NCBI GenBank assembly: GCA_000727475.1
Contig: KL647315.1
Span: 107,612 to 171,611 of the forward strand
Length of the DNA stretch: 64,000 nt
From: Sarcocystis neurona
Taxonomy: Eukaryota; Apicomplexa; Conoidasida; Eucoccidiorida; Sarcocystidae
Direction: 5' to 3'
The position numbers and the translations under genes were made by a program. Numbering within the stretch: position 1 is the stretch's first letter; each line of letters begins with the position of its first letter. Below, in pieces: positions 1 to 12,242 of the stretch. Under the pieces are notes generated by a model, which saw nothing but the letters and a program-made list of their open reading frames with translations, had not been told where the DNA came from and ran no database searches.

Positions 1-1240
1 GACAAAGGAAGAAGGACACAATAGAGAAGGAGAAGAACAGACAAGCGAAAATACGGGAAACCGAGGAGAGGACGAAAAGGAGAGAGAATAGGAGAAAGGA
101 AAAGAACAAAAAAACGAAGAAAAAGAATAGAGAGGACGTGCTGTCTTCGAGTGGAGCAATAGTGAAAGAAAAAGTTCGCCAGAAGGTGTTGTTCGCCTTG
201 CGGCCCGCAAGGGGACATCTGGAGGCGCGTGCATCTCCCCAAGAAGTGAAGTCCAGGTGCAGAAATTCAGCTTTTAAGAAGGGGCAGCATGTGAAGAAGG
301 AAAGTGTGAGGGGAGAAGGGGGACGGAACGGAAAACGGACTACAGAAAAGAGACAAAGGAGGTGAATATGAGGAAGAAGAGAGGAGGAAACGTAAGACAG
401 GGGGAGTAGCGAGGGTCGTGAGGAAGACGGACAGGAAAGCAAAGATGAGAAAACAAGACGAGGACAAGAAAAAGGGAAGGGCACGTAGCAGTCGAGAAGA
501 ACAGGAAAACGACGAGAAAAAGAAGGTGTTCTCTGAAAGTAGGAAGCAGATGGAGTCACACACGTGGTAGCAAAATACAACAGAGAACGGAGGAGAGGCA
601 GCGAGCAAGAAAATCGCAAAACGGATGTAGACGCCGGCGCTGTTCGTTACGTGACAGTGAACAATTATTACACACATATGTGTGTCGCAGCAAGGGATCT
701 CAACCGCAAAAAAGAAAAGAAGTTTACGTCCAAGAAAGAGAGTAACGCTACCTCTCCAGGATGCAAACATCTGCCGTACGAGTTTTTGGCATGTGATAAC
801 ACTCCAACTGTCACTAGGGTAAGTGAGCGGAAGAGAAAATCCGAGACACACAGATGGTAAAGGACAAAAAATATCGATACAGAGACTACGTCCGGGAGAA
901 CACGTGTGTGAAGAGGAAGTGTACGAAAGGGTGAACAGTCTTCAAAGTGTTATTATAACGATAGACGGGTGTGAGAAGTACCGCAAGGACAGGAAGAGAA
1001 AAATTAGTGAGGGGCGGAACTGCAGGAAGTCGGTTTTTCTGGCAGTTGTGAAGCTGTGAAGCTGGCCCTAAGAAGAAAAGAATGAGCCCGACAGCATCGA
1101 GAGAATAAACGAGTGTGCCAATAATGTGGAAGACGTAGAGGAGATTCGATAGTAAGGACGGCGTATAGAAAGCTCGTTGTGACAGAATTGGCGAAACTAC
1201 GGGAACCGGCCGGGGGTGGGTTCATCAAAAATTATAGTGG
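1..1240. other. Purine-rich stretch, no gene seen
   Basis: The plus strand is dominated by GA-rich sequence (GAAGGAGAAG-like runs) up to about position 600, then by less biased sequence. The minus strand is open for 194 codons at 851-267, but the product is Phe/Ser/Leu-rich because it reads through the pyrimidine strand and has no recognisable domain. I see no supportable gene. It resembles the pyrimidine or purine tracts that flank exons elsewhere in the window, so it could be intron or UTR of a gene lying to the left (inference). Confidence 0.5.
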
Positions 1241-4200
1241 AGTGCACACGATAATACAAGAGTTTCGTCAAGTTTGTGCCACGCGGCGTAGGAGCAGAGA
1301 ACTGGGTCGACAAAACGCAGGCGCCAGCCCCCCCTCTGAAGAAGGAGGCCAAAACACGCGATGTCATAGTCGCATCTTACTGAAAATACAAAATCATTTT
1401 TGTGAGTGAAGAAAAAGGTACAGACACCAGAAAGCTCTATGGGTGTAGGAGAATAAAAATATACATACACATACATAAGTGTCTATACACATATATACAT
1501 ATTGTCCTATGTGTCAGTATAAGTCAGTACTTTGGCAGAAGATGGCAAATCACACATCCGTGTGTCTGTGTGTCCTCACAAACACTACAGTAGGACCTGC
1601 ACACGCCTGTGTGTACCAAGTCTTACATAAAAGCACATTATTTGATAGGGTAGTTGAATCTAGATGACGCACACCATGGCTCGGACAAGGTTATGTGTGC
1701 AGGTCCACGCTTCAGACTCACCTTTAGGTTCACTAACACATTAACAGAGGCACATACTCTCATTCTTCACTGTGTTTTGATCTATATGCTGACGACACAT
1801 GATTCGCTGCACACGCGTTCTATTTGCTTAGGGCAGGGGCTTCCTACATGGGAAAATTGTTCCACTTCAAGCCTTACTTCCCGACTTCCCGTCCTGGACT
1901 ATGTTGAAGAAGACATTAGCGGGTTGAACAAAGCGTGTCATGGAGGTCGATTTTATTTTATTCTATCTGAAAGATCTTGCTCGCGGTGTTACACATTTCA
2001 TATCTTTCGAATTTAAATTTCACCCTTTCGCCGCCCGCATATCTCGCGTCTTTCTCTAGAACCGCTGGTCCGCGGCGACCCGTTACTCCAACGGTTCAAG
2101 TCCTTCACTTCCTCTTCATGTCTTGGATTCGCTGAAATACGACATTAACCGCACAATTTCTTCCGGCCAGGTCGTCTGTCTGTTCTCGTTCTACATTCCG
2201 TTTTCCTCCTACGTTCCGACTATGTTCAATTCTTCCCCTTCCAAACCGACATTCTCTCTTCACTTTCACGTGCAAATATCTCCTTTTAGATTTCTTCGCC
2301 ATTCCTTTATGAACAGTACAAGGTACTAGACACAGGCCCTCCCGCACCCGGGGCCGCTCAAATGGAAGGAGACCGCTGGTCATGAGAAAGAACGACCGAC
2401 ATATTTAATAGTAGTCCCGGATTTCTTACATCGCATTAGTAGATTATAGCTGTGAGTGTTCCGCAAAGGTTCATAAGACCCTTCCCTCATATACGTGTCC
2501 ACGTCCATATCAAAAATGTGTACATATCCGTATACCCGCGCCACACCGCTGCATGTCTACAGGCCTATACGCGCGAGAAAGAGATCTGTTTCTTCAGAGT
2601 GCCGCATACTCCATTCATTTCGCCCTACGTTGGCAATATAGTACAACTTCCACAAAATGCCACAAACTCGGCATATGTACGTGTGAAGGAGCGGCACATG
2701 TGTGCTGAGGTATTGAAAACGGCAAATTTGATTGCATGCGGCGAGAGATGTGTGCGCAGACATCGAGACTGCAACTCCCAGCGGAAGCTAGACAGCGTGG
2801 TCGAGCACGTGGGAACGAAACCGTGTGATGTGCCAACACTTTTCCCAAAATTTCGCTTTTCAGAGTGTTCCGGTGTACACCTTTCGCTATTGGCCGTGTT
2901 CTCAGTTAATAATCTCTTCATTGTGAACTAATTTCACGCTGTAGTGTCCTCGGCTGTACACACACCAGAGTTGCACAGCTGTTCCTGTACATGGTTCGGT
3001 TTGAAAGGAATTTCTAGTGAGTTTCTCCTCGCTTTCGCCCTTCCACGAGTAAGTTGCCCTTTGACAGCGTTTTCGATCAATCCCTTCACGTATTTCTGCA
3101 TTTGGGATCTTCTTCACTTCATTATTGCCGTACAAATCCTTTGATGTGTTGCGGTGCGCGGCCGGACGCGCGGTTTCTCAGGCGACCACGTTCATCAGTC
3201 GGTCCACTCAGCCTCTTGTCTCGGCGCAGATATTTATCCCTTTTGGAGGGTTTAGTAGCTCAATTTACAGGTGTGTCTCCCTAATTCGCACAATTCTCGC
3301 TTCCTTTCATGGTAACAAATTGGCCTGTTACGAAGACTAGCATTACTGCCGTATCACCGCCCGTCGTGTTCTTGTGCGCTCAGGGCTACGCGTGCCATAC
3401 TCACGCACCTGCTTGATAATCTTATCTGGATGCTCGACGACTGTATGGGAAGCACTACATGTCTGCCAGTATAAGCCACAGGAAGAGCCTACAACGGAGG
3501 AGACCCAAAGACGGTCTTCGTCTCTTTTGTCTCCTGTTTTCTGTTGTAGGTCTGCAGATGGTGCATCCGTTTTTTCACTGTAACGCACGTTTCCCTTCAA
3601 GATTTGCCACAAGTAGAGGTGCACGTAATACTTCTTCCTACTCACCTTCAGCCTCATCGTTGCATGCTCCACCTCATCCTGCGTCGTCTGCCAGTTCGTC
3701 CCTTATATGTGACTTGTTGCGAGGTTTGCTCTCTTTTTTCTCTCGACTTTCTTTCTCAGCGGCAATGTTGCGGCACATCTCTCCCCTCACCACACGCACT
3801 GCCATAGCGCTACCGGCGGCCACCCTCACACCATTATAAGCACCCAATAATAGTGGTGAGGCTGCCATAGCACCACGAAACAGATAGCAAGAAACACTGT
3901 AAGAGGGACGGGGTGAACAGCTTACCCGAGCTCGGAAGCTTATGCTGAAGAGTTCTGTCTGTTCCCAGATAAATTTATCTGAATAGACCTCGCTCTGTAG
4001 AACGCGAATTTCGCCGTGATGTTCCGTAATCATGCTCGTGTTTGAACGTGTGCGTATCGTTTCAACGGTGTATCGTCATATACGCTACAGAAGAAACTGC
4101 AAACACAGTATTCTGTATCATTTTGAAATCTTCTCTACAGTATATTTGCTGGGTAGTGTAGATGTGTACACTCGTCAACCACCTCCCACTGGCGGCGTGG

Positions 4201-6690
4201 CACGTGCTGCACGGAAGTGAAAAAAGAAGTCCATAAATGAGGCTGAGGAGATTTACTGCAGTGGACGTACCGTGCAGAAGGGAGAGAGAGAACAAAAAAA
4301 GCCCCGCGGCCGCAAGTTCACACAAGTGAATTTTTTTCACAGACTAGCATGAAGCAGATGACTTTTTTATAGCGGGAAAGGGGAACGCAGCAAACGAGAG
4401 TGCCACACCTGAAGGAACTGCTAGCGAGGTAACTTCTGGGTGGAAGCGCATGCTGCGCATCAAAAGACAAAGGCAGGCTTCTTGAGTGCCCGAGATACAT
4501 CTCCTTCTTCACTGCTCCACGCCACGACACGCACACGACACATACAGAAACTTCATCCTCTACGTAGTGTGTATGTACGCATGTATATATATGTATATAT
4601 ATATACATATATACATATGTACGTATATACATATAACAGTGTGTACGTATGCATACGTGTGTACATTTACATGTGTACGTGTGCAGATAGGTATGTATAT
4701 ATGCATGCATATATTCATGTATGCATACATGTGTGTGGACGCAAGTGAGTGTGCCCGCGTAGTAAATCAGAAGGGAACTATTGAAGGTGTTGTCATGTAC
4801 ATAAAGAAATACATATATGTATGCATATATATATATATATATATGTGTACGCTATTGTGTTTGCCAGGTGGCGGATTGACCCGTGGAAGAATAAAAATAA
4901 GCGTTAGTGCCAGCTGCTGCTATCAAGCGCGTTAAAATATACAGGGAGATAGACACACTGATACGGAGATATGAGTAGAATGATAGAGGTAGAAGCAGAC
5001 AGATAGTAGCCATGGGTTGGGGAAAACAGATAGAACTCAGCAGGTAGCCGGATATAAAGGGAGAGACAGATGAATACATATGTAGAGAAAGAGGTAGGCT
5101 GATTACGAGAGAGAGGGAAATAGTTATACGTATAAATATATATGTATGTATATATATGTCTCTTGGCAGACCCACTCTACGTACGTAGTTGTACACCCCG
5201 AGACCGCTTGGTGTACGTATACACCACAACGCCGCCTTGTGTGCGTGCTGCTGCCGGCTGTCGCAGTAGAGTTGAAGTGTTTTGTGACGCGTCGTAGATA
5301 ATCAACAGCTTCTCATTTTAGCGGGATTGCGCGCTTGCTCCGGCTGTTGCGTTGACGCCTTAGTTTTAAACTTCAACGCATGCGTGGAAGTACGGACTTT
5401 CACCTTGTAGAAGGAAGGAAATTGCACAAGCAGAGCAAGTGAAGGACCCGGAGGAGCACGGGCTGACGCAGACATGCAGAGGGGACGTGTGGGAGTGTGA
5501 CGGCGGCTTTTAGAGAAAAGACAGGGCATCATGGTTGACAGGAAATTCTCTTGCACTGCGTAAATATGATGTACCTGCCTATCTACTCGAGTGTATGTAC
5601 ACTTGAATACATGTTTGTTACGTTGAATGTTCGTGTCTTTGTATATTCTACTATACACTCGTGTGTATGTACACCCGATACATGTTTGTTGAATGTTCGT
5701 GTCTTTGTGTATTCGACTTCCACCTGTGTGCTACGTACCTACTTGTGTACTCTTCATACATATAAATGTAATCATATATATATTTATATCTGTATGTTTC
5801 CACGTCCTTATATATATACACACACAAACGCGTATACGCACCTCTCCGTGCAGACGGGAATAGTTACAAGTATAGTCATATACGTATATGTTTTTATGAG
5901 TCGTCTGGCATATACACGTACGCACACACACACGGTGATCCGCGTTGTGAAAGACCCTCTCCTGGAAGTGAACGTCATTGTATTTGTGGTAGACGTTGCA
6001 GGCGCAAAGAGGTTTGTTTATGAGAAGACAAAGAGATTTTTTTGTTTGCCCGTCTTTTTTTCCTGTTCAGCAGCGGCAGAACCCTAGTTCAAGGACGGTC
6101 TGAATCACGCGCCTCTCCCGTGGCGCCTCGCTTGCAAACACATGGAGAAGAAGGCAGGACAAGGAGAGAAATGGCTAAACGGGTGAGAAATGGCAGCAGC
6201 CGCGATACGACTGGCGAGAGACAAAGATGAATAACAAAAAAGAGAGAAGTTTTTGGCAATCGCGTCCTGTGACTTCGACTGCTTACATGCTCGTGAAAGC
6301 GAGACGCCTGGTCTCTTTGATGGCCACAACGCGCTTCTTCCCTTTTCCCCGCGTGCATGTGTGTGGATAAACTCACTGATGAAGACGGTGAAGCAAAAAG
6401 AGCTTCTTTTGTGAAGTGCATACATGCCGCCGGGGAAGTCTTCGCAGACACTCCTCTCCTCCTCAAAAGTCCTCCTCGAGTAGACTGCTGCGTAGCATCC
6501 CGGGGCTCGCCGGAATAAGAAATGGGAGCGCTGCGCCGAACAACGTTCGATTGCTGAGCTGCACGCGAAGTGTCAGAGAAAATGTGTCTTTTTCTCCGCA
6601 GTCCTACGGATCATCGCCGTCTTTTTTGTCTTCTCCTCTTCCTCTTCTTTATCCACAACACTGCATTTTCTTCTCCATTTCTTGTCAGTA
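1241..6690. other. Intergenic: unique sequence plus TA/TG microsatellites
   Basis: About 2000-4300 is mostly unique sequence with no frame over 160 codons and no recognisable domain. About 1450-1520, 4560-4850 and 5100-5940 are TATA/TGTA/ACGTAC-type microsatellites that produce Tyr/Ile-rich spurious frames. No tRNA, rRNA or other RNA gene was recognised. Confidence 0.5.
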
Positions 6691-7890
6691 TATCTCTATC
6701 TTGTGGTATGTGGTACTTGTATACAGTGCAACTCATCTGTTCGAAGGCATGCTTTCGTTTTATTCATGTCTGTCTTTCCCCAATATCTTCGTCACTGATA
6801 TGCGGCAGAGGTAACCTTTTTATGAGTGATTCTTTGTTTTACTCATCTGTCCTTCCATCTGGGGGTATACGTCTATACATTTTACTCATCTGTCTCTCCA
6901 TATATGTATATGTGTGTATGTACCTTTCACTCATCTGTCTCTTCATATGTGCATACATGTATATACATGCGTGTATTCGATACTGGTATACAGCCAAGGT
7001 GATCTTGTTATCTATGTGTCCCTTTGTTTTTATATTCATCTCTCTCTCTACATATATATGTGCATATATGTCTGTGTACACACATATTCGTTACCCGCAT
7101 AGAGCGCATATCACCTTTACATATATATGTATATGTGTTGTGCAGTCTTGTACAGCATAAATCAGCTTCTCAACAGGAATTCTTTGTTTTTCTCATCTTT
7201 CTTCCTCTTCCTCTTTCTGTCTCTTTCCATATACGTGTACATATACTATACTGGTATACATCGAAGACGACCTTCCCACAAGCGTACCTTTCTCCCCTTC
7301 TTTTCTGTTTTTCTCTTTCTACAAATATATATATATATATGCGACATACTGATATTATATAGGGAGGATCACTTTTTCCTTCGTCTTTTCCCGTCTGAGA
7401 AATTTCTTCTATATGTCTCTCTTCATATGCATGTGTATAGGTCTTCGTTAGTGGTATACAGTGAAGGTCACCCTCTTATAATTCTTTGTTTGAAGTTGTT
7501 TCTGTGTCTCTCTATCCCTCCTTCTCTCTCCACACATATATATGTATATATGTCTCTCTCTCTCTCTCGCGACACGTATACATATATATATATATATACG
7601 TTAGTAGTACACAGCTGAGCTCAACTTCGTCAAACGTATTTCTCCGATTTGCTTAAATCTGTCTCTATCTTTTTTCTCTCCACAATTATATATGTCTCCC
7701 TCTCTGTCTGTTTCTTTCTCCACATATATGTACGTATGTATATATATGTATATAACATGTACGTTACTGGTATGTAGCCGAGCCCCTCTTCTCGAACGTA
7801 TTTCTCCTTTCACTTATATCTTCCTCTTTGTGTGTGTGTGTGTCTCTCTCTTTTTCTCCGCCTGTGTGTGGGTTAGTAGTATGTGAGGGA
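6690..7890 (+). repeat. Degenerate tandem array with TACTGGTATACAG-like anchors
   Basis: A recurring block of an anchor of the type TACTGGTATACAG, then a GC-richer stretch (e.g. GCCGAG...CTTC..ACGTATTTCTCC), then a pyrimidine-rich stretch, then a TA/TG microsatellite can be followed at 6981, 7249, 7449, 7602, 7765 and 7874. Spacing is 268, 200, 153, 163 and 109 bp, so units of roughly 110-160 bp have diverged and changed length. The array lies 0.7 kb upstream of the IBA57 start. Open frames across it are low-complexity and are not called. Confidence 0.6.
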
Positions 7891-7999
7891 TTTTATCGAC
7901 TCGTAAATTGAGAGCTTGAAGCGGTGCAGCTGCACAGGGCAGCAGCCGTCTGCAGCGGCAGAATTCCCCTTCAGCAAAGAAAGGATGGGTGCACTTCTG

Positions 8000-8580
8000 T
8001 GTATTTACTTCACTTCGACTTTTCTCCTTTATCCCTTCTCCTTCGGTCGTTCCTTTCTTTCCGCTGTTCCGTTGCTGTTTTCCGTTTTCTCTTCACCGTG
8101 TTCTCCTTCGCTTCTTCTTCTTCTTTTTTCGCTGTGCTCCCTTTTTTTCACTTCTTTTCTCGTTGTCCCTCTTCTCTCGACTCGCCGTCTGTTAACTTTT
8201 TTCTTTGTTCCATCTGAGCGTCTCTCACTTTCTGGTGTCCTCTTCTCATTCCCCTTTTTTCTTTTTTTTCCCGTTCCCCCCTTTTCTTCCCACTTACATT
8301 TCTCTCGTCTCTCCTGCCCATCCTTTCTCTTCGCGGCGTCACTCGTTTTCCGCCGTTCCCACCTTTTGTCCGTCCTTCGTATTTCTTGTCTCTCTCGCTG
8401 TTTCACTGTCTCTCAACTTTCCTTCTTGTACTACTTCTCTTTTTCTGCGTCCTTTACATTGTCGTCTTCCGGTTCTCCTCCCTTTCGTATTTATTTCTCC
8501 GGTGTCTCCTTTACTTCTTCGTCTCTCTTCCCAACTTATTCTTCACTCCTTTTCTCTCTGTTCTTTGTTGAACTTCCTCC
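8000..8580 (+). other. Pyrimidine-rich tract directly upstream of IBA57 start
   Basis: Some 580 bp of almost uninterrupted C/T on the plus strand run up to within about 15 bp of the ATG at 8593. It is open in several frames (for instance 7916-8599, 227 codons), but the translation is Phe/Ser/Leu only and is treated as spurious. It may contain the 5' UTR or core promoter of the IBA57 gene (inference), or a polypyrimidine tract of an upstream intron, since CCGCAG at 8582-8587 could serve as a 3' splice site just before the ATG. Confidence 0.5.
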
Positions 8581-8592
8581 TCCGCAGAAAAG

Positions 8593-8864
8593 ATGCTGAC
8601 GACGCAAGGGGGTGGTGCTGCCTGCCCGGCGTTGGCGTCCGCCATTGCTGGTGCAGCAGCTGCTGCTGCTGCCTTTCAGCGAGGACGCAGTTTCCCATTT
8701 GAAGGAGGAAAACGTTTCACGCGACAGGCTGGGAGATTTCTGTCGACAGAAAAACTTCTCAAGAATCGCAGATGTAGCGCCGTTGTAGAAAAAGAAGAAA
8801 AAGGATATCTTGTTCCGTTGCCTGCACGACGCCTTATCAAAGTCAGCGGACCCGACGCTGCAGC
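8593..8864 (+). CDS. IBA57: IBA57 exon 1
   Basis: Starts at ATG 8593, the first Met of the frame, and encodes an Ala-rich leader followed by the family's first block ([16 protein letters not shown]). It ends at C-8864 before GTAGGT, leaving two bases (phase 2). Reading straight on meets TAG at once, which supports splicing here. The intron that follows (8865-10477, 1613 bp) is filled with TA/TG microsatellite. Confidence 0.8.
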
Positions 8865-11800
8865 GTAGGTCAAAGTCACTTCCTCTCTGCTCGTCATATG
8901 ATGCTTTCGCGGACATTTCTACTCCGTCGTCCTCTTCACAAAGAAGGCGCTTCTCTCTTTACACACACACGTGCGCAACATACGCAGAAATATTGGCAGC
9001 GCAGGCGTAAACGGTGACTGCCACCGCATCTGAGGAGGTTGACAGACCGTAGACGTGGGCCAGGATTCTCATAAAGTCGTACATTACACAGACAGACAAA
9101 CTCTCCAATGAAAAACACACACACACAGATTTGTACCGAATCGTATAGACATTCATATGAACCTATGCGCATAAATACATACATATAAGTATATGTATGC
9201 AGTCTTTTATTTCTGTATACGCATATACATATGTAGAGAGAGAAGAGAGAACGAAAGAGGGAACCATACATACATATACATATATATATATATATATGTA
9301 TGCGTCCACATTTTTGTATATACACATCTGCATCTATATATATATGTGTATATCTGTATATATGTATATGAGCATGCAGACGTATGTATAGATATATATA
9401 TATATATACATATGTGTATACACACACATACGCGTGTATATATATATATATAGAGAGAGAGAGACAACTATATATGTGTATATATATGTATATGCATCCA
9501 TATGTTTGTATATACATGTCCGCGTGTATCTATCCATATATATATATATATACATATATGTATGCATAAATATGTGTATATGTATATATGCATATGTATG
9601 TGTGTATACATGTATGTATATATATGTATACACACACATACGCGTATATATATATATGTAGAGAGAGAGAGACAGAGAGAAAGAGGGACACAGATATATA
9701 TATATATATATGCAATCATATATTTCCATATACATATACGCATATATATATGTGCACGCACACATGTGGAGGTCCATGTAAATATATATGGATTTGTGAA
9801 TTTGACGCCTATACACGAAAGTGCACATTTGTGGTTTTTTACGAGCAGAGAGGTATAGAGTAACTGCGAAGAGACTCACGTGAAAACAACTACTTTTCCT
9901 TGTTTACTGATTTGCCTGTTGGTCCACATACGTTTACATCCATAGTTTTGAATTAGTCGTGCATCTACATGTACGTATATATGTGTACTTATACATTTGC
10001 ATATATATTTTGTTTATATTCGCATGCATTTTTTAGATATCCGTAACGTTGCTCCTCTCTCTCTCTACATACATATATACATATATATATATGTATGTGT
10101 AGGCACTGGTCCCACGCTACTGATTCATACATATATATATATATGTGTAAATACGCGTGTGTAGACACTTTTTCATCCACGTATAAATATGGGTGTGTAT
10201 GTGTATTCGTTGAGTTATTGAAGTACAGCGATATTTGTTTATCGGTGTAGATACATTTGTATGCACGTGCATGTGTGCGTTTCCACGTATGTGTACGGCA
10301 GGTACTTGAGCATTTCCTCTCCCTGTTTTTCCCTCCTTTCGCTTCCGTCTTCTTCTGTTCTTTTCCTGTCTTGACCACCTGCCTTTCCCGCCTTCGTTCT
10401 CTTTCTGGCTGTGTGTCCTCCTCGTCCACATTTCTTTTCCTTTTCTCCCTTCTTGGGCCGTCGTCGTGAGCGCGAAGATTTCTGCAGGGCATTGTCACGC
10501 AAGACGTTCGCCGTCTGCAGCCGACGCCGGCTTCTCCCGGCTTTCTGAGTGAATTCAGACATCACCTACAACAGTCACCTTCTGAGCAAAGAACGAAGAA
10601 AGCGAAGACTCTACAGCAGCCGCTACTCCTGCAGCAGCGCGTTCTGCAGCTTCTCCTCGGCCCGCAGCAGCAGGCGGCATCGCCCGGTGACTGCACGCCG
10701 GGCCACCACCAAGACGAAGACGCAGGAAAAGAAGAAGAAGCAGAAGAAGAAGAGAACGAAGCGGTCGCCGTTTCCCCCCGCCTGCAGCATCAGCAGCAGC
10801 AACAGCACCCAGAGCAAGTGCTGCAGCAGCAGGAAGAGGAAGAGCAGCGGCAACAGCAGAAAGAGCTGCAAGCGAACGGGATGCGACAAGAACAGCAGCG
10901 AGAGGAGAAAGACGTGTTGGGGCAGCGGCAGTGCACAGAGCGAGATGCGCAGAAACCGAGAAACACGGCGGAAAAAACGAAGAAGGAGAAAAGGAGGAAC
11001 CTGCCAGTGCTTGCAAAATTGGTAGGAGCCGCGGCAGCTCCTTTTGCTCTACTAAATACGCAAGGGCGCGTGTTAGTTGACGGCCACCTTCTTCGAGCGC
11101 CCCCCCCCTCCGGTGACCTGCTGCTCTCCAGCTGCTGCAACGGGTCTGCTGCTCCTTTCCTTTCTTCTCCTCTGGCCGACTCAGAACTCCCTCGCGGTGC
11201 TGCTGTCGCCGCGCGAACGCCACACAGCTCTGCTCCTGCTGCTGCTGCTGCCACAGGGACGCCCTCTCCCCCCACCCTTGCTGCTGCTGCTTCTTCTGGA
11301 GTCCTAGCCACTCCTCCTACTTCCTTAAGTGCTGCGCAGCAAGGCATCGCTGCGTCTGCTGCTGCACCTGCAGCTGCCGCTTCTTCGAGTGGAGAAGAAA
11401 CCGGAACTGCTGCAACGCAGCGAAGGACGTGCGGCGACGCACCGGTGACGAGGCAGCAGCAACAGCAGGACCTGCAGCAGCTGCAGCAGCAGGAGCAGCA
11501 GTTGCAGAAGCCGGAGGAGGGAGGAGGAAAGGAAGCGGCGGTGGGTGGGCAACAGCGCGCGCGTGAAGGACATGCAACAAAAGAGGAAGAAGGCGACGTC
11601 TTTTTGCTAGATATTCACCAGACGATTACCGAGCGGCTTTTCAATTTCCTTCAAGTAATATCTTCTGCTTGACTTTCCGCGAGTGAAAGACCAGGTGTAG
11701 CGTGTACACCTGGTCTTTCACTCTCTCACTCTCTCTGTCCCGGGGTGCCCAGTGGCCTATCCCGTTCCGCATGTCTTCACGTTTTTTTGTGGACTGCTGG

Positions 11801-12206
11801 CTGCTACGCATATACGCATACATTCCTACAACGTCCTGGACAGGTGCATGCCCCTGCCTTACCTCCATGTATATATATATATATTTACATCCGCCTACAT
11901 ATCTATCTCTATGCCCTTGGCTGTTCCTATATATATCTATGGGCACAGCAGGCATGCAGACAGTCTCTACATGTACGTGTGTATGTGTGAGTGTGTGCAA
12001 TATTTGCGTAAATGTCTGTATACATGTGTAGAAGTATCAGCTGAACAGTGGACGCATCGGTATGCCATTCATGTCATCTCTGGGCAGGACTCCTACACAG
12101 ATATAAGTATATATAAATATTTGTTCCTTCAATGGAAACGCAGGCGTATACATATACACACATGTGTGTTTATTCCCTTCATGGATATGTATGTGTATAC
12201 GTGTAC

Positions 12207-12242
<36 letters not shown>

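Noticed and set aside
267..851. 194-codon minus-strand open frame
   Set aside because: Pyrimidine-strand composition, no domain, no clean start context.
2080..2110. GGTTCAAGTCC, resembling a tRNA T-loop
   Set aside because: No matching T-stem, anticodon arm or acceptor stem could be drawn around it.
7916..8599. 227-codon plus-strand open frame upstream of IBA57
   Set aside because: Phe/Ser/Leu-only product of a pyrimidine tract; other frames are open as well.
9207..9879. Overlapping Tyr/Ile/His-rich open frames on both strands
   Set aside because: Translations of TATA/TGTA/ACAC microsatellite; the same type recurs throughout the window and was discarded everywhere.
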